NCBI GenBank assembly: GCA_949287245.1
Contig: CASEFL010000005.1
Coordinates: 43,906 to 107,905, forward strand
Source: an uncultured Bacillota bacterium
Lineage (GTDB): Bacteria; Bacillota_I; Bacilli_A; RFN20; CAG-826
DNA: 64,000 bases
Direction: 5' to 3'
The translations under genes and the position numbers were made by a program. The notes under the pieces are model-generated. The model ran no database searches. It was not told the origin of the DNA and saw only the letters and a program-made list of their open reading frames with translations. Of the stretch, positions 26,701 through 34,751 are shown one piece after another (position 1 is the first letter of the stretch; every line of letters begins with the position of its first letter).

Positions 26701-27165
26701 ACAAAAAAGGAAGGTAATTAACGCAATAATTGCCACTCCAAGATACACATTTAAGGGATGAATAGAACTTTGTAAGGAGATGCCAACGGCAAAAGCATCA
26801 ATCGCGGTCGCAATCCCTTGAAGAAGAATTAAACGATAAGTAAATTCTTTTTCTTCTACCACTTTTCCTTCTTTTTTCTCCTTCATTTCACAAAAGGCAT
26901 CAAAAATCATCTTTCCCCCAATTAAAAGAAGCAAAGCAAAAGCAATCCAATGGTCATAATCTTCAATATAACCCATAAAAGTCGAACCAATTAGGTGACC
27001 AATTAAGGGGAGAAGGCCTTGAAAAAAGCCAAAACATAAAGCGATAAGAAGAACCCGCTTCTTATTTAAATTTTTTAAAGTAAGGCCATCTACAATCGAA
27101 ACGGCAAAGGCGTCCATTGTTAAAGATAGACCAATAAGAAGAAGAGTAATCACTGCTGTAACCAT
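26560..27165 (-). CDS. mntP: Manganese efflux pump MntP
   Basis: This 201-residue membrane protein has six helices, with MDAFAVSIVDGL and IDAFAVGISL containing the paired acidic residues of MntP, and a C-terminal IVGGIVLILIGVKTVLSHLG. It exports Mn2+. A longer upstream frame would run antisense through tRNA-Ser and is rejected. ATG 27165 is preceded by an extended -10 (TGGTATTAT) seven bases upstream and no Shine-Dalgarno, so the mRNA is probably leaderless. Its 3' end overlaps the antiporter gene by 141 bases, convergently. No yybP-ykoY riboswitch is apparent in the short upstream space. Confidence 0.9.
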   Translation of the reverse strand: MVTAVITLLLIGLSLTMDAFAVSIVDGLTLKNLNKKRVLLIALCFGFFQGLLPLIGHLIGSTFMGYIEDYDHWIAFALLLLIGGKMIFDAFCEMKEKKEGKVVEEKEFTYRLILLQGIATAIDAFAVGISLQSSIHPLNVYLGVAIIALITFLFCLMGGFLGSFISRLFRGHIEIAAIVGGIVLILIGVKTVLSHLGYLPF

Positions 27166-27205
27166 GAAAAAAATAATACCATAGGAAAATTGTAGGAAAA
27201 GAAGG

Positions 27206-27211
27206 TATAAT
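27206..27211 (+). promoter_or_regulatory. -10 element of tRNA-Ser
   Basis: A perfect TATAAT lies 27 bases before the tRNA. No good -35 is visible. It lies in the divergent spacer shared with mntP. Confidence 0.55.
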
Positions 27212-27238
27212 CTCGCCTTGGGAAAATTCCCACGAAAT

Positions 27239-27326
27239 GGAAGGTTGGCCGAGTGGTCGATGGCACCAGTCTTGAAAACTGGAGATGCGCAAGCATCCGG
27301 GGGTTCGAATCCCTCACCTTCCGCCA
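27239..27326 (+). tRNA. tRNA-Ser (TGA)
   Basis: The acceptor GGAAGGT/ACCTTCC, anticodon loop CTTGAAA with TGA, a long variable arm (GATGCGCAAGCATC) and an encoded CCA identify it. Confidence 0.96.
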
Positions 27327-27339
27327 AAAACGAATATTT

Positions 27340-27365
27340 GCTCGAGAAATCGAGCGTTTTTTATT
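27340..27365 (+). terminator. Terminator after tRNA-Ser
   Basis: GCTCGA-GAAA-TCGAGC is followed by a T-rich tract. Confidence 0.88.
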
Positions 27366-27780
27366 TTTGTGGTTTACTAGTCGATAAAAATTCGTTCGAA
27401 ACGACAGATTTTTAGAATTATTTCACGGGAAAATCGATTAATTTATCTTCCATTTTTTATCTTTTATCCTTAAATTGTCTTTAAAAGAACTACTTTTTCT
27501 CAAGCTTTGTTCAATAAAAAAGAAGAAAGAGTTTGTTATCAAATCTAAATCATATGAAAATGAATGACAATAAACTTCGGCAAAACGGTACTTTATATGA
27601 TTTTCTATTTGCAAAAAATATTTTATTGATCCTTGATAGGTCATACAAAAGTAAGGAAAAATCGAACACTTTAGAAATGAAAGTGAAATTTAAAAAAGGG
27701 GAAATTCTTAACATTTTTCGATAATACGGTATTTATTTACTGATACTATGACATTTTTTTAAAATATCGATAATCCACCC
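27366..27780. other. AT-rich intergenic stretch
   Basis: About 415 bases without a convincing gene: a possible 63-codon frame near 27533 has no ribosome-binding site or recognisable content. The last 70 bases hold the promoter area of the next lipoprotein, with TATGAC and GATAAT (27771-27776) 16 bases apart, similar to the region before 23362. Confidence 0.5.
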
Positions 27781-27826
27781 GAAATATTGGGAGGATATAT
27801 TGATCAACATGAAAAAACAATATTTC
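27781..27826 (+). promoter_or_regulatory. 5' hairpin of the FMN-binding LRR lipoprotein mRNA
   Basis: GAAATATTG (27781-27789) complements CAATATTTC (27818-27826) across a 28-base loop with GGGAGG and ATG 27809. It is the same architecture as at 23334-23379. Confidence 0.55.
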
Positions 27827-29596
27827 TTACTGACTCTGCTTGCTGCAGGAACTTTGCTTGCTGCTTGTGGAGAAACTACGACGAGCAGTTCGACTTTACC
27901 TAGTCAAACGGACACTTCACAAGTTGAGGTTGATGACATTCCTGAAGAAGTTTTAACCCTTTTAAAAGCGGCAACCGGCAATTTAGAAGGGGAATATAAG
28001 AAAGATACCTTTACACCCACGAAGACTTTACTTGAAAAATACTCTTTGACCATTGATGGCACGCTTAAGGCAGTCATTTATAAAGGGAGTGTGAAGGCAA
28101 CAGGATACGGAATTCCTGTTGATCAAGTATGCGTCGCCTATGTTGGGGTGGATGCGACAACTTTTCAGATTTTAGGTTATGAAATTGATGGGGAACCCGT
28201 AACAAGTTGGCAACACGCGGAAGATTTTGATGCATTTGCCGATTCTTTTGTTGGCACAACAGGAACGGTTTCTGGTGTTACGGGTGCTAGTGCTTCTTCC
28301 GATGCTTATATCGCTATTGCAAAGGCTGCCGTTGCCCAAGCAAGAGTTGATGCTGGACAAACGGCGATTGAACCTTTAGAGATTCATATTGATGACACTT
28401 TTACATCGGTTGCAAGTAAGGCCTATCAAAATCGTACGGATATTACAAAAGTTTATATCCCTGCTTCGATTACTTCTATTGGAACAAACGCTTTTGATGG
28501 ATGTACCAATTTAGAGGAAGTTGTTTATGAGGATGCTTCACAAACAAATGTAATTAAAATTGGGAACAATGCCTTTAAGAATTGTTCCTCTTTAACCACT
28601 ATTGGTATTGAAATGGGCAGCGTAGGTATGCGTTCCTTCTCCGGTTGCTCCTCTTTAACTTCTATTGCCTTTAATGGAACCTCTTCTTCCTATGCTTTTG
28701 AAAATTGTTCCTCTTTACAGACTGTTTCCTTTGGAGTGAAAGGAAAATACGGCGCAAACATGTTTGCTGGCTGTAAAGCTTTAAAAACAATCAATGCCGA
28801 AAAAGACAAGAACGGACACACAGATATAGTTACCGATCATAGCGATGATGGTTATGACATTATCTTTGGCACAGGGAAAATTGGTTATATTTATAATGTA
28901 ACAGCGACTGAACCAGTTGTCTTTACTTTCGATGCTTACTGCACAAACTCCGTATCTTTATATGAAGATTATGCCTTTGAAAATCTTCAAGTTAGCAAAT
29001 ACGCCCTTATGGAAGAGGGAACTTATAAAGCGGATGCGCAAGGTTTACTCATTAAAAACGGAACGAGAATTGCCGGTATTCCTAATGCCTATGAAGGAGT
29101 GCTCCATATTGATTCAGATATTGTGGGAATTGATGATGATTTTGTAAGTCCCTATCTAGAAGAAGTTACTGTCCAAGGACGGGAATATAACGAGGATGGA
29201 GAAATAACAAAAAACGAGAACAAGTTCTATGCCTCTGAAAGAGGTTTCCTCTATGCCAGTTATGAATATGAATCGGGTCCGGTTACCGATCGTTCAGAAA
29301 TTTTCTTTGTGAACCGTGACACGGCAGGCGCAGTAATGATTAATGAAGAAACAATTCGTCTTGCTCCATATGCCTTTGCTTACACCGATGTAGATAGCAT
29401 TTATATTCCTCGTGAGGCAGGAGTGAAGTTTGAAGTAGATCCGACTACCTTCCTTGGAGTTAAGAGTAATTTTAAGATTTATTTCTCTTCTGAAACGTAT
29501 ATTAAAGATTACCAAAATAAATGTAATAACAGCGAAGATGGTTGGACACCAGATATGCTTAGCTATATCAGCACAACCCCCTACGTTGCTGCTTAA
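27809..29596 (+). CDS. Surface lipoprotein: FMN-binding domain plus BspA-type leucine-rich repeats
   Basis: The 595-residue protein has a lipoprotein signal (lipobox LAAC) and a Ser/Thr linker. An FMN_bind domain (about 65-170) ends in VSGVTGASASSDAYIAIAKAA, with Ser161 where threonine usually carries FMN. From about residue 190 come LRR_5 repeats (ITSIGTNAFDGCTNLEEV and related units). FMN-bind lipoproteins such as PplA serve flavin-based extracellular electron transfer; LRR_5 repeats usually mediate binding. An in-frame TTG at 27800 lies five bases after GGAGG, so a three-residue longer start is possible; comparison with the sister at 23362 favours 27809. Confidence 0.8.
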   Translation: MKKQYFLLTLLAAGTLLAACGETTTSSSTLPSQTDTSQVEVDDIPEEVLTLLKAATGNLEGEYKKDTFTPTKTLLEKYSLTIDGTLKAVIYKGSVKATGYGIPVDQVCVAYVGVDATTFQILGYEIDGEPVTSWQHAEDFDAFADSFVGTTGTVSGVTGASASSDAYIAIAKAAVAQARVDAGQTAIEPLEIHIDDTFTSVASKAYQNRTDITKVYIPASITSIGTNAFDGCTNLEEVVYEDASQTNVIKIGNNAFKNCSSLTTIGIEMGSVGMRSFSGCSSLTSIAFNGTSSSYAFENCSSLQTVSFGVKGKYGANMFAGCKALKTINAEKDKNGHTDIVTDHSDDGYDIIFGTGKIGYIYNVTATEPVVFTFDAYCTNSVSLYEDYAFENLQVSKYALMEEGTYKADAQGLLIKNGTRIAGIPNAYEGVLHIDSDIVGIDDDFVSPYLEEVTVQGREYNEDGEITKNENKFYASERGFLYASYEYESGPVTDRSEIFFVNRDTAGAVMINEETIRLAPYAFAYTDVDSIYIPREAGVKFEVDPTTFLGVKSNFKIYFSSETYIKDYQNKCNNSEDGWTPDMLSYISTTPYVAA

Positions 29597-29614
29597 CCAA
29601 TGATTGCCCTCCCG

Positions 29615-29641
29615 GAGCACCGAGTCATCGGTGCTCTTTTT
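29615..29641 (+). terminator. Terminator after the FMN-binding LRR lipoprotein
   Basis: GAGCACCGA pairs with TCGGTGCTC around GTCA, followed by TTTTT. Confidence 0.9.
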
Positions 29642-29705
29642 ATAGAGAAAAACGCAAAAAATAGTTCATTTTTGCAGCGAAATTAAGTTTTTATAAAACT
29701 TAGTT

Positions 29706-30314
29706 TTATTCTAATACTGTAGAAATAGATAAACTTAAAATATAGGCTGCACGTGCGTTTTCTATATCGTTATTTTCAATTCGAAATATAGAAGTTCCTG
29801 CTTCGACTTTATACGTTTCTTTAAAGGTAGAATCCTTATTATCGATGACTTCAGGAATTAATTCGGTTCCTTCTATGTCATAAATATGAAGATGCGCGCG
29901 ATAGGGATTATATTCTCCAACATTAGCGTATAGCGTCATCGTTAAAACTTTATAAAGAGTGTCTTCTCCTTCTAAGGTAATTTTTCCTGACTCCTTTTTT
30001 ACCTGTATCGCGTCATGTCCATCTTGGTTATGATTCATAACGTCAACGTAAGAAACTTTTACTTCTTCTTTAATAAAACTAGAAGGATCAGGATAACCAC
30101 TACTAGAAGTAGGGAAATCGTTAGGATCTATAGACCAAGTCTTCACTACTTCAATAGGAGTAGTGTCGCTTGTTAAATCACTACTATTAGAAGGTGTGGA
30201 TTGAGTATTGCTTGAACTAATTTCCTCCTCCGAACTAACAAGGCTAGAGGAAGAAAGGGGATTACATGCTCCAAAAAGGAGAATAAGAGGGAAAAGATAA
30301 ACATATTTTTTCAT
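29706..30314 (-). CDS. Ser-rich lipoprotein of unknown function
   Basis: The 202-residue protein has a lipoprotein signal (LFGAC, Cys17), a Ser/Thr-rich linker (about 18-55) and a C-terminal beta-rich domain of about 140 residues. I do not recognise a family. A TAAACT element six bases before ATG suggests a leaderless start, but GAAGG at 12-base spacing could also serve. It stands alone, with nnrD behind it in the same orientation. Confidence 0.7.
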   Translation of the reverse strand: MKKYVYLFPLILLFGACNPLSSSSLVSSEEEISSSNTQSTPSNSSDLTSDTTPIEVVKTWSIDPNDFPTSSSGYPDPSSFIKEEVKVSYVDVMNHNQDGHDAIQVKKESGKITLEGEDTLYKVLTMTLYANVGEYNPYRAHLHIYDIEGTELIPEVIDNKDSTFKETYKVEAGTSIFRIENNDIENARAAYILSLSISTVLE

Positions 30315-30369
30315 AAGGCTAGTTTACCTTCTTTTCTTAAGAGGAGATAGATGAATTTCAATTGAAAGG

Positions 30370-31239
30370 TTAGCTCTTATTTTTAGCAATAAGCGATTTT
30401 AAAGAAATAGCCAAAGCTTCTAAATTTGTTAAACCAGGAGAAACCTGACTCCCTAATTGAATTGCAGCCTCATGGAATAAATTATCTCCTTCCATAATTA
30501 AGGAGGAATAGGGAATTTTCTTTTCTCCATAGGCAAGAAGTCCTGCTAAAAAGCCTGCTAAAGCATCACCAGAGCCTGCCTTTGCTAAGCTAGCGTTTGG
30601 AGAATAAGAAGAAAGAAAATACTCGCCTTCTTTTGTAACAAGAAGAGATTCGTAACTTTTTAAAAGAATATCGAGATGATATTTTTTGGCATAGTTTATT
30701 GCTTCTTCTTTATAATCCATAACGTCGCGACTTGTTTGATTACTTTTCAGTAACGATTTAACTTCTCCTAAATGGGGAAGCAAAAGGAGATGCTTGGCTT
30801 TTCTCTTTTTAAGCAAGATGCGTTCATCAAGAGTTGAAAGCAAGCGTAAACCTGTTGCATCTATAATCAAAGTTCCTTCGTATTTGCTTAGCAATGTTTC
30901 CAAAAATATTGCATTATCTTTGCAATACTTCGCTCCATTTCCAAATAATAAGACATCTGTAGTTAATAAATCGTCATGAAATTGAAGAAAATCATCAAAA
31001 GAAGATGGTTTGTTTGTTCCTAAATGAACCACTTCTAAAGGGACAAGCATCAAGGAGGCTTGATAAATACTCATTGGGGTCATAAGTTCTACATAACCTG
31101 CCCCCGCAAGAGAAGCAAAGTTTGTCGAGATACCTATGGCTCCAGGATAGGCAAGAGAGCCACCAACGATAGCAACTTTGCCGTAATCGGTTTTAATCGA
31201 CTTTGGATCTCTATTCCAAAAAAGGTCATGGATTTTCAT
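30370..31239 (-). CDS. nnrD: ADP-dependent NAD(P)H-hydrate dehydratase
   Basis: This ribokinase-like enzyme repairs hydrated NAD(P)H damage products. Diagnostic segments are KVAIVGGSLAYPGA, IIDATGLRLLS, LLLPHLGEVKSLL and the active-site KAGSGDALAGFLAG. It is the NnrD half only; no NnrE epimerase domain is fused. An upstream GTG (31257) is in frame, but TATGAT sits six bases before ATG 31239, so a leaderless start there is preferred (289 residues). Confidence 0.9.
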   Translation of the reverse strand: MKIHDLFWNRDPKSIKTDYGKVAIVGGSLAYPGAIGISTNFASLAGAGYVELMTPMSIYQASLMLVPLEVVHLGTNKPSSFDDFLQFHDDLLTTDVLLFGNGAKYCKDNAIFLETLLSKYEGTLIIDATGLRLLSTLDERILLKKRKAKHLLLLPHLGEVKSLLKSNQTSRDVMDYKEEAINYAKKYHLDILLKSYESLLVTKEGEYFLSSYSPNASLAKAGSGDALAGFLAGLLAYGEKKIPYSSLIMEGDNLFHEAAIQLGSQVSPGLTNLEALAISLKSLIAKNKS

Positions 31240-31290
31240 TCTCATATCATAACGCACTTTCTTCGTTTAAAATGATAAAGGAGGAGCAAT

Positions 31291-31812
31291 ATGGATTTTA
31301 ATGACCGCTTTGTTATTTTTGAAAACGGAGAAAATGTTGCAGAGTTTAGTTCTTATGAACAGGCTTTAGAATATGCGATTAATTCGGTAACTTCCTATAC
31401 GTCTTTTCATCGTAACTTTTTTGGGACTTCTTCTCTTCCTTTAGAGTTAGAAGAAGATATTTATGATGGTGACTCCCTTATGGATAGTGAACGCTATGCG
31501 GCAATTGGTCTTCTTACCGTTTTTGAAAATATGAAGATTCTTAATGTAGAAGAACTGACTTATCGTTCCTGTTATCTTTTATCTCCTTCTTTAAGCATGG
31601 AAATTGGAGATTATTTCATTAAAGCGGAAAGAATTTTAAAATCACAACAATTTGTTATTAGCCTTTCCTCAGATGAAAATGAATTGGAAACGAATTTTTT
31701 CTCTTCTTTAAATTATCAAGGAGAACGATATTTCAAGATTCGTTTTATTGAGAGAAATACCATTCAACAATATGTAATTTATCTTCGAAAAAAAGAAGAT
31801 CTGAGTGCCTAA
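31291..31812 (+). CDS. Hypothetical protein
   Basis: This 173-residue, acidic, soluble-looking protein has no signal peptide. AAAGGAGG lies at ideal distance from ATG 31291, so it is very likely translated. It is divergent from nnrD. I do not recognise a family. It ends a few bases before the terminator of the large minus-strand RNA. Confidence 0.7.
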   Translation: MDFNDRFVIFENGENVAEFSSYEQALEYAINSVTSYTSFHRNFFGTSSLPLELEEDIYDGDSLMDSERYAAIGLLTVFENMKILNVEELTYRSCYLLSPSLSMEIGDYFIKAERILKSQQFVISLSSDENELETNFFSSLNYQGERYFKIRFIERNTIQQYVIYLRKKEDLSA

Positions 31813-31836
31813 TAAAAAGCCACCCTTTTGGGTGAC
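31812..31836 (-). terminator. Terminator of the large ncRNA
   Basis: On the minus strand GTCACCC-AAAA-GGGTGGC is followed by TTTTT. Confidence 0.85.
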
Positions 31837-32350
31837 TAGTGCGCAGAGCTTCCTCTTACCTCTATTAAGTCCTAGGTTTATTAACTGAATCAGCGGCGAA
31901 TGACTGAGGGCGCGGTGGCGACCCGCGACCGACATCCGTCATGTTGAGCACCCTGTGGGCTGATAAGTGGGCATTGCCACTTAATTTTCAGGAAACGCCA
32001 GTTCAAGAAACTGTTCTCCCAATGAGATTTCCCTACCGATACCTCAATAACGCATTATAGGTAACTTTCATTACCATCAACTCAGAGGGCTTGTTTTGAG
32101 AATACCAAGCATAGCTCCGCAGTTTCTCACACTGTTGGTACTTGGCGCCTTGCGGTCTTACGCCCCTACATCATTGAGTAGTCTAACCATCGACTCTAGA
32201 CGCAACACATCCAAGGAGACAGTTTCACCCATCTCCCCATAACCTTGAAGTCATGGACATTTGCTACCAAAGAAGGTATCCCTCCCTTGACGCTCATCTC
32301 AGATGCGTCCCAGCGGTCAGTAAGACCAACTTCACTGGGTTGCGCAACAT
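31815..32350 (-). ncRNA. Large structured ncRNA of about 530 nt (ROOL-like candidate)
   Basis: There is no plausible gene here, and GC content is higher than flanking spacers. Read on the minus strand, many local hairpins can be drawn: CCCAG/CTGGG enclosing GGTC-TTACT-GACC, GACGC/GCGTC, CCATGAC-TTCAAG-GTTATGG, GGAGA/TCTCC, TACCAA/TTGGTA enclosing CAGT/ACTG, and TAAGTGG/CCACTTA, ending in an intrinsic terminator. The AT-rich upstream region offers a TATTAT-type -10. Conserved RNase P or tmRNA signatures are not found. Size and ornate folding fit ROOL, OLE or GOLLD-type RNAs; ROOL is known from Firmicutes and Tenericutes. The class is a guess; the RNA gene itself is well supported. Confidence 0.75.
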
Positions 32351-32486
32351 AATATTAGTCTTTTTAAAATAGAAAAAAAGTTTCAAATTTATAAATAGAA
32401 TATACCCTATAAAATAAAAAAATATGTGATATTATCTGATGTATATTTAATAAAGTGTTCCATAAGGAGGAACTAATTAAGGGAAA

Positions 32487-33473
32487 ATGGAAGAAAAAAT
32501 TAAAATCAATTTATCGTATCGGACTTATTCCATACTCTTAGAAGATATGGAGACTTTTCATTTTACTCGGAAAGAGAAAGTAAACCGCAATGCTTTTTTA
32601 AATACCTTAATTACGAATTATTATCCTTATGAGAAGAAAGCACTTTCTCATTATTCTTTAAAGATGGAGGAAGTTTTTTCTTCTTGTTCTTTAAGTGGAC
32701 AAAAAAGCTCTTTTATTAAGGAAAATTTACTTTCTTCTTTTCCGAAAAGAGGAATATCTTATTTTCATCATAAAAAAGATTATTCCTTATCGTTTCGACC
32801 AAATAAAAAGTGTTCTTATGTGCTTTCTGAGATTGAAGAAAAATATTTAGAGTACCGTTCTTTATCTGATTTTCTCCGTACATTACTTGAGGATTATGTT
32901 TCTTTCTCTCCTGCGGAACGGGAAATCATTCTTTTTCATGATGAAGTTGAAATCATTGAAGAAGCGTTAAAAAAGAAAACATGTTTATATTTAAAACTAA
33001 ATGCAAAGAAGGTTCTTTTTCGTCCTTTTGCCTTTGTTACAACGAAAGAAGAATATTTTTCTTATCTTGTAGGTATGGTAGATAAAAGTTTTTATTCTCT
33101 TCATCTTTATAAACTATCTTCTTTATGTCCTTCATCTTATTCTGCTAATTTTTCTTCTGCGGAAAAAGAAAAACTAGATCAGATTGTTGAACAAGGCGCG
33201 GATTACTTTCTTCGCGAAAAAATCAAAATTAAAATTATCCTAACCAAACAAGGAAAAAAGATGTTTCGTACCTTTTGGCATAATCGGCCGGAAATGATTG
33301 AAAGTAGTAAGGACTATGATGTGGTGGAAGACCCTTATGATCGTTTGTTTAATTATTTTTTGCGTTTTGGAAAAGAAGTTAAGATTCTTGAACCCCTCTC
33401 CTTTCAAGAAGCTTTATTTCGTTTTTATAAGACATCTATTTCTACTTTAAAGGAGGAAAATGAAACACTTTAA
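32487..33473 (+). CDS. RHH-WYL domain transcriptional regulator (putative)
   Basis: In this 328-residue protein residues 5-45 (KINLSYRTYSILLEDM...NRNAFLNTLI) resemble a ribbon-helix-helix DNA-binding unit, and a second similar segment is at about 98-140. Residues 155-215 resemble a WYL ligand-sensing domain, and FLRFGKEVKILEPLSFQEAL near 291-310 resembles the WYL C-terminal extension. WYL proteins regulate defence and other accessory loci, often through nucleic acid ligands. It is divergent from the large ncRNA, so it may control it; that is inference. An in-frame TAA at 32478 fixes ATG 32487 as the earliest ATG. It overlaps ogt. Confidence 0.55.
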   Translation: MEEKIKINLSYRTYSILLEDMETFHFTRKEKVNRNAFLNTLITNYYPYEKKALSHYSLKMEEVFSSCSLSGQKSSFIKENLLSSFPKRGISYFHHKKDYSLSFRPNKKCSYVLSEIEEKYLEYRSLSDFLRTLLEDYVSFSPAEREIILFHDEVEIIEEALKKKTCLYLKLNAKKVLFRPFAFVTTKEEYFSYLVGMVDKSFYSLHLYKLSSLCPSSYSANFSSAEKEKLDQIVEQGADYFLREKIKIKIILTKQGKKMFRTFWHNRPEMIESSKDYDVVEDPYDRLFNYFLRFGKEVKILEPLSFQEALFRFYKTSISTLKEENETL

Positions 33474-33954
33474 CGTTTATTTTTCACCCATTGGTTCTTT
33501 ATTTCTTGTTGAAGAAGATGGGAACTTAATATCCATTTCCTATGAAGGAATCGAACAACGCGATACCATACCGTTTTTTGAACCAATTTTTGCGTATTTG
33601 GATCAATATTTTGACGGAAAAATTATCGATTCTTTTTCTTTTCCTGTTCTTTTAAAAGGTACCTCTTTCCAAAAAGAAGTATGGGAAGAACTTTTAAATA
33701 TTCCTTATGGGTCTACTATTTCCTATGGAGAAATCGCAAAAAGAATAGGGAATAAGAGAAAGAAAAAAATATCAGGTCAGGCAGTTGGCCAAGCCTTAAA
33801 AAGAAATCCTCTTGTTATTTTATATCCTTGTCACCGCGTCATCGGCAAAAAAGGAGAACTTACCGGGTATCGCGGAGGCTTAAAAAGAAAAGAATATCTT
33901 CTAACATTAGAAAAGAAAGCGCAGGCAAACATTTCTTCTTCGTTTCTTTTTTGA
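33460..33954 (+). CDS. ogt: Methylated-DNA-[protein]-cysteine S-methyltransferase
   Basis: This suicide repair enzyme removes O6-alkyl groups from guanine. The active site PCHRVIGKKGELTGYRGG and the helix-turn-helix segment IPYGSTISYGEIAKRIG are present in 164 residues. AAAGGAGGAAA directly precedes the ATG, and the gene overlaps the WYL gene by 14 bases, so the two are co-expressed. Confidence 0.93.
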   Translation: MKHFNVYFSPIGSLFLVEEDGNLISISYEGIEQRDTIPFFEPIFAYLDQYFDGKIIDSFSFPVLLKGTSFQKEVWEELLNIPYGSTISYGEIAKRIGNKRKKKISGQAVGQALKRNPLVILYPCHRVIGKKGELTGYRGGLKRKEYLLTLEKKAQANISSSFLF

Positions 33955-33966
33955 TAGCATAACGTT

Positions 33967-34518
33967 ATGAATTTAATCCATGCAGTACCTTATTCTTATC
34001 AAACACCGGAGCATTTTTATGCCGTAATTGAAATTAGTGCCGGTAGTTCATCAAAATATGAGGTTGATCATGAAATTGGAGCATTGATTCTTGATCGCTT
34101 TTTAAGCACTTCTACTCATTACCCTCATAACTATGGATTTATTCCACGTACATGGGCGGATGATGACGATCCTTTAGATGTACTTGTGATTGCTTCCGGC
34201 GCGATTGTCCCTATGGCGCTAGTAAAATGCCATCCCATTGGCATGTTAGAAATGAAAGATGGAGGGAAGATTGACGAGAAAATTTTAGCTGTCCCTGATA
34301 ATGACCCTTTATATGGAGACATTCATTCCTTAGAAGAACTTCCCCATCATGTTGAAGAAGAACTTCGTCATTTCTTTCAAGTTTATAAGGAACTCGAGCA
34401 CGGAAAGAAGACTTTAGTCGAAGGCTATTTAGACGCGGATAAAGCAAAAGAGTCTATCAAAAAAGCATTAGATTTTTATCGCACTACTTTTCCTAAAAAA
34501 GAAAAAAGAGAATTTTAA
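33967..34518 (+). CDS. ppa: Inorganic pyrophosphatase, family I
   Basis: The 183-residue soluble enzyme hydrolyses PPi. The family I metal site is visible as ADDDDPLDVLV, together with HNYGFIPRTW and GKKTLVEGYLDADKA. TAGCAT ends six bases before the ATG with no Shine-Dalgarno, indicating a leaderless transcript despite the short distance (12 bases) to ogt. Confidence 0.9.
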   Translation: MNLIHAVPYSYQTPEHFYAVIEISAGSSSKYEVDHEIGALILDRFLSTSTHYPHNYGFIPRTWADDDDPLDVLVIASGAIVPMALVKCHPIGMLEMKDGGKIDEKILAVPDNDPLYGDIHSLEELPHHVEEELRHFFQVYKELEHGKKTLVEGYLDADKAKESIKKALDFYRTTFPKKEKREF

Positions 34519-34751
34519 TCCTTGTTTTGCCTAGTTTTTTTTCAAAAAGGGCTTTCGATGTTTTACATAAAAAAATAGATATAGTTTTGAAATTATGGAG
34601 AGACGAGGAAGAAATTCATAAAAAGAGTTTTATAAAAGAGAAAATAGATTGAAGTGGACGCTTCTATTAAATATACCCCATTGTTATTTTCTTAAAAATT
34701 GAAACGAATTTCATGATTGTCTCGTCATAATTAGCGAAGGATCCTTCTTCC
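34519..34751. other. Spacer upstream of the ECF sigma operon
   Basis: A 233-base AT-rich gap. I see no gene in it. Its only recognised element is the ECF-type promoter at 34700-34726. Confidence 0.5.
34700..34726 (+). promoter_or_regulatory. ECF-sigma-type promoter, probably autoregulatory
   Basis: TGAAAC and CGTC are separated by 17 bases, the form used by Bacillus SigM/SigX/SigW-type factors. It stands 25 bases before the ECF sigma gene and is matched by the site at 10921-10947. Confidence 0.6.

Noticed and set aside
27166..27327. Longer N-terminus for MntP
   Set aside because: The extension is the antisense translation of tRNA-Ser and its promoter; MntP family proteins start near ATG 27165, which has a -10 just upstream.
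27533..27724. 63-codon frame in the intergenic region
   Set aside because: No ribosome-binding site, no recognisable content and AT-rich codon use; probably chance.
31708..31935. Minus-strand frame across the ncRNA end
   Set aside because: It runs through the RNA terminator and the coding region of another gene; no start signal.
31815..32350. RNase P RNA or tmRNA as identity of the large RNA
   Set aside because: The conserved GAGGAAAGUCC-type core of RNase P and the tRNA-like ends and tag frame of tmRNA were not found on either strand.
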